Shown piece by piece: positions 59,966-64,000 of a DNA stretch of 64,000 nt. Position 1 is the first letter of the stretch. Every line of letters begins with the position of its first letter. The stretch lies in the NCBI RefSeq assembly GCF_014650995.1, contig NZ_BMWA01000005.1, positions 157,658 to 221,657 of the forward strand, given 5' to 3'. A program made the position numbers and the translations under genes. Under the pieces are notes generated by a model. It saw only the letters and a list, made by a program, of their open reading frames with translations. It had not been told where the DNA came from and did not search any database. The DNA comes from Streptomyces viridiviolaceus. Lineage in GTDB: Bacteria; Actinomycetota; Actinomycetes; Streptomycetales; Streptomycetaceae.

Positions 59966-61113
59966 CGGGCGCGCTGAAAGAGGCGGCCCGGCAGGCGGTC
60001 GACCGTCGTGCCGAGGAGCTGATCCGCCTGTCCGAGCGGCTGCACGCCGACCCGGAGACCGCCTGGGAGGAGCACCGGGCCGCCGCCGCCGTACCGGAAC
60101 TGCTGGACCGCGCCGGATTCGACGTCACGTCGTCCTACCTGGGCCTGGAGACGGCGTTCCTCGCCCGGTCGGGGAGCGGGCCCGTCCGGATCGCGCTGTG
60201 CGCCGAGTACGACGCGCTGCCGGGCCTCGGCCACGCGTGCGGGCACAATCTCATCGCGGCGAGTTCGGTGGGGGCCGCGCTCGCACTGGCCGCCGTCGCC
60301 GACGACGCCGGCCTCACGGTGGAGGTCTACGGCACCCCCGCGGAGGAAGGCGGCGGCGGCAAGATCGAGATGCTCGACCGGGGCGCCTTCGGCGGAGTGG
60401 ACCTCGCGATGATGGTGCACCCGGCGCCGGTCGACGTCGCCGAGGCCCGCCCGTTCGCCGTCAGCCACTCCCGGATCTCCTACACCGGGAAGTCCGCGCA
60501 TGCCGCGGCCTACCCGGAGGCCGGGGTCAACGCGGCCGACGCCTTCACCGTGGCCCAGGTCGCGATCGGCCTGCTGCGCCAGCAGCTGCCGGCCTCGGCC
60601 AGGGTGCACGGTGTGGTGACGCACGCCGGGGACGCCCCGAACGCCATCCCGGAGCGGTCGACCGGCCGGTGGTACGTGCGGGCGGAGACGCTGGCCGAAC
60701 TGGCCGAGCTGGAGCCACGGGTGATGCGGGCCTTCGAGGCCGGTGCCCTCGCGACCGGCTGCGAACTCGAGATCGAGCCGGAGAGCAAGCCGTACGCGGA
60801 GTTCCGCACGGACGAGACCGCCCTCGGGCACTACCGCGCGAACGCCCTCGCCCTGGGCCGGGAGTTCGCGCCGCCCGGTCAGGCCGCGCGGATGAACCGC
60901 GCCTCCACCGACATGGGCAACGTCTCGCAGGTGGTGCCGGCCATCCACCCCTACATCGGCATCGGATCCCTGCCCGCCACCAACCACCAGCACGAGTTCG
61001 CCGCGTACTGCGTGGGCGGGACGGCGCAGCGGGCCCTGCTCGACGGGGCGATCGCCCTGGCCTGGACCGGCGTGGACCGCGGCGCCTCGGCCGGGGGAGG
61101 GGCGGCGCGATGA
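59962..61113 (+). CDS. M20-family amidohydrolase (N-acyl-amino-acid/aminobenzoyl-glutamate hydrolase type)
   Basis: A 383-aa metallo-amidohydrolase. Metal ligands are in CAEYDALPGLGHACGHN, GTPAEEGGGGK and MMVHPAP; the lid domain carries ISYTGKSAHAAAYPEAGVNAADA. It resembles AbgB-like enzymes, which release an amino acid from an N-acyl or N-aroyl conjugate. The following aspartase suggests aspartate (or a derivative) as the released amino acid; this is inference. GTG 59962 overlaps the DUF1028 stop. Confidence 0.9.
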   Translation: MTGALKEAARQAVDRRAEELIRLSERLHADPETAWEEHRAAAAVPELLDRAGFDVTSSYLGLETAFLARSGSGPVRIALCAEYDALPGLGHACGHNLIAASSVGAALALAAVADDAGLTVEVYGTPAEEGGGGKIEMLDRGAFGGVDLAMMVHPAPVDVAEARPFAVSHSRISYTGKSAHAAAYPEAGVNAADAFTVAQVAIGLLRQQLPASARVHGVVTHAGDAPNAIPERSTGRWYVRAETLAELAELEPRVMRAFEAGALATGCELEIEPESKPYAEFRTDETALGHYRANALALGREFAPPGQAARMNRASTDMGNVSQVVPAIHPYIGIGSLPATNHQHEFAAYCVGGTAQRALLDGAIALAWTGVDRGASAGGGAAR

Positions 61114-61406
61114 CCTCCGTCCGCCACCCGCCCGGTCCGCTCACCCCGGACTGCCTTCCCGCGTCGCGAACCCCCGCGCACCGTCCCGGTGCGTACTGCG
61201 CGGGCGTGCCCGGCCTTCCCACCGTCGTCCTGGGCGCCGCAGGCGTGTCCTCCGTCCGGATCCGCACCGAGGCCGGGGGAAGGACGGGCACGCCGCGTGG
61301 CCCACGGCGTCCGGGGCGTGTCCGCGCGGTGCTCCGGCCGCCGCCGGAACCCGTCTCGGCGCGTCGTTCAGCGGCCCCTCGATCCCCGACGACCCGGAGG
61401 ACACCG
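61114..61406 (+). other. In-frame spacer between the M20 gene and aspA
   Basis: This 293-bp spacer is open in the aspA frame. An ATG at 61110 overlaps the M20 stop and runs without a stop into aspA. Its 99 codons give a low-complexity Pro/Arg-rich translation unlike any AspA N-terminus. No other gene is seen. Confidence 0.5.
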
Positions 61407-62849
<1,443 letters not shown>

Positions 62850-62915
62850 GGGCGCGGCGCCGGCGGCACCCGCACACCTCCGGCCTTCTCCACCCATCCA
62901 CCCAAGGAGGCGCGT

Positions 62916-64000
62916 ATGCGCACCTTCAACAGCGACGCCACGACGACCGAAGCCGCGGTGGCCACCGACACGGTCGCACTGCGCAGGAGCGTCGCCGCGG
63001 GAGCCGTCGGCGTGTTCGTGCACTGGTTCGACTGGGCGGCCTACGCCTATCTCGCCGGTACCGTCGCCACCGTGTTCTTCCCGGCCGAGAACAGCACGAC
63101 CGGACTGCTCGCCGTGTTCGGTGTGTTCGCCGTTTCGTTCGGCATCCGGCCGATCGGCGCCCTGGTGTTCGGGCCGCTCGGCGACCGGATCGGCCGCAAG
63201 CGCACCCTGTCGCTGGTCATCTTCATGATGTCCGGCGCGACCCTGGCGATCGGGCTGCTGCCCGGCTACGCGTCGATCGGAATCGCCGCTCCGGTGCTCC
63301 TCGTCGTCCTGCGCCTGATCCAGGGCTTCGCGGCGGGCGGCGAGTTCGGCAGCGCGGCGAGCTTCCTCGCCGAGATGGCGCCCCGGCGCCGTCGCGGATT
63401 CGGCGTGAGCTGGCTGGAGGTCGGCTCCCTGCTGGGCTTCCTCGCCGGCTCGTTCGTCTTCCTGCTGCTGTCCACCGGGCTCGACGACGATCAGCTGGCC
63501 TCCTGGGGCTGGCGCGTCCCCTTCCTCGTCTCCGCGCCGCTGGGCGTCATCGGCTTCATCATCCGCAACAAGATCGAGGACACCCCGGAGTACCGGACGC
63601 TGGTGGCCGGCGACTCCGTCCCGCGCAGCCCGGCGCGGGAGCTGCTGCGCTCCCACAAGCGGCAACTGCTCCAGGCGGCGGGCCTGATGGCGGCCATGCA
63701 CGTGCCCTTCTACGCGGTGCTGACCTACCTCGTCACCTACGAGACCGACCACCTGGGGCACTCGGCCGGCAGCGCCGCCCTGCTGTCCACGGTGATCTCG
63801 CTGCTGGGACTGGTGCTCGTGCCGCTGTTCGGGCTGCTGTCCGACCGGGTGGGACGCAAGCCGGTGTTCGTCGGGGCGACGGCCGCGCTGCTCGTCGTCT
63901 CCACCCCGGCCTTCCTGCTGATGCGGACCGGGCTCGCCGGGACCTGGATCGCCGGTCTGCTGCTCGGCGTGATCCTTGCGGCGATCCTCGGCACGTACGC
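62916..64000 (+). CDS. MFS transporter, MHS (ProP-like) family, C-terminus beyond window
   Basis: The first 361 residues of an MHS-family carrier. FVHWFDWAAYAYLAGTVATVFFP, GPLGDRIGRKRTL, GFAAGGEFGSAASFLAEMAPRRRRG and SDRVGRKPVF are family marks. AAGGAGG precedes the ATG by 6 nt. It ends the catabolic cluster and is the likely uptake system for its substrate. The carrier at 499-2019 is of the same family but not closely matched in the N-terminal part. Confidence 0.9.
   Translation, partial: MRTFNSDATTTEAAVATDTVALRRSVAAGAVGVFVHWFDWAAYAYLAGTVATVFFPAENSTTGLLAVFGVFAVSFGIRPIGALVFGPLGDRIGRKRTLSLVIFMMSGATLAIGLLPGYASIGIAAPVLLVVLRLIQGFAAGGEFGSAASFLAEMAPRRRRGFGVSWLEVGSLLGFLAGSFVFLLLSTGLDDDQLASWGWRVPFLVSAPLGVIGFIIRNKIEDTPEYRTLVAGDSVPRSPARELLRSHKRQLLQAAGLMAAMHVPFYAVLTYLVTYETDHLGHSAGSAALLSTVISLLGLVLVPLFGLLSDRVGRKPVFVGATAALLVVSTPAFLLMRTGLAGTWIAGLLLGVILAAILGTY

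Overview
High-GC, actinobacterial chromosome, almost certainly Streptomyces. Third codon positions are nearly all G/C. GTG starts are common, genes are repeatedly joined by ATGA or GTGA stop/start overlaps, several genes have a -10 box about 7 bp before the start codon (leaderless mRNAs), and family-specific genes are present (RppA/CYP158A, MurT/GatD, CtaG, HutH). The window is ordinary chromosome: no rRNA, tRNA, CRISPR array, integrase or transposase was seen.

Left part (1-33.5 kb), conserved core and metabolism. A PlsC-type acyltransferase is cut by the left edge, followed by a ProP-like MFS carrier and an RpiB-type isomerase. An arginine module follows: a guanidino-group hydrolase, RocD and an Lrp regulator. 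A four-gene coupled operon encodes a LytTR regulator, a small membrane protein, an acetate/solute symporter and a LytS-like kinase. Then come a Ser/Thr kinase, CtaG, PfkA, the lipid II amidation pair MurT/GatD, peptide deformylase, and a TetR/acyl-CoA dehydrogenase pair with a clean operator. The flaviolin/melanin set rppA-CYP158A-cupin, an aldehyde dehydrogenase, a NUDIX/ATP-dependent DNA ligase pair and two acyl-CoA dehydrogenase genes complete this part. From memory, the order from pfkA to the ligase resembles the S. coelicolor SCO1202-SCO1214 region.

Middle (33.5-52 kb), accessory. After a MarR/EmrB-type efflux pair comes a 12.8-kb, five-gene, leftward operon. It encodes a DUF4132 protein, a 1,691-aa giant protein, a MoxR-type AAA+ ATPase, a DUF5682-VWA fusion and a SWIM zinc-finger protein. 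This is the counterpart of the poorly understood E. coli yehI/L/M/P/Q set. Directly upstream, on the same strand, sits a protein that joins a MerR DNA-binding domain to two DNA-polymerase sliding-clamp domains. I consider this assembly the strongest candidate for an undescribed system.

Right part (52-64 kb), histidine and amino-compound catabolism. An IclR regulator faces hutH across two perfect palindromes. hutD and hutG follow, then a junction where the 3' end of hutU meets the 3' end of an amino-acid permease, the scar of a deletion. The window ends with a flavin monooxygenase-RidA-DUF1028-M20 hydrolase-aspartase-MHS transporter cluster of unknown substrate, cut by the right edge.

Unexplained non-coding features include a 594-bp G-rich repeat region with a G-quadruplex motif, two CebR-like operators without a sugar gene, and several strong inverted repeats.
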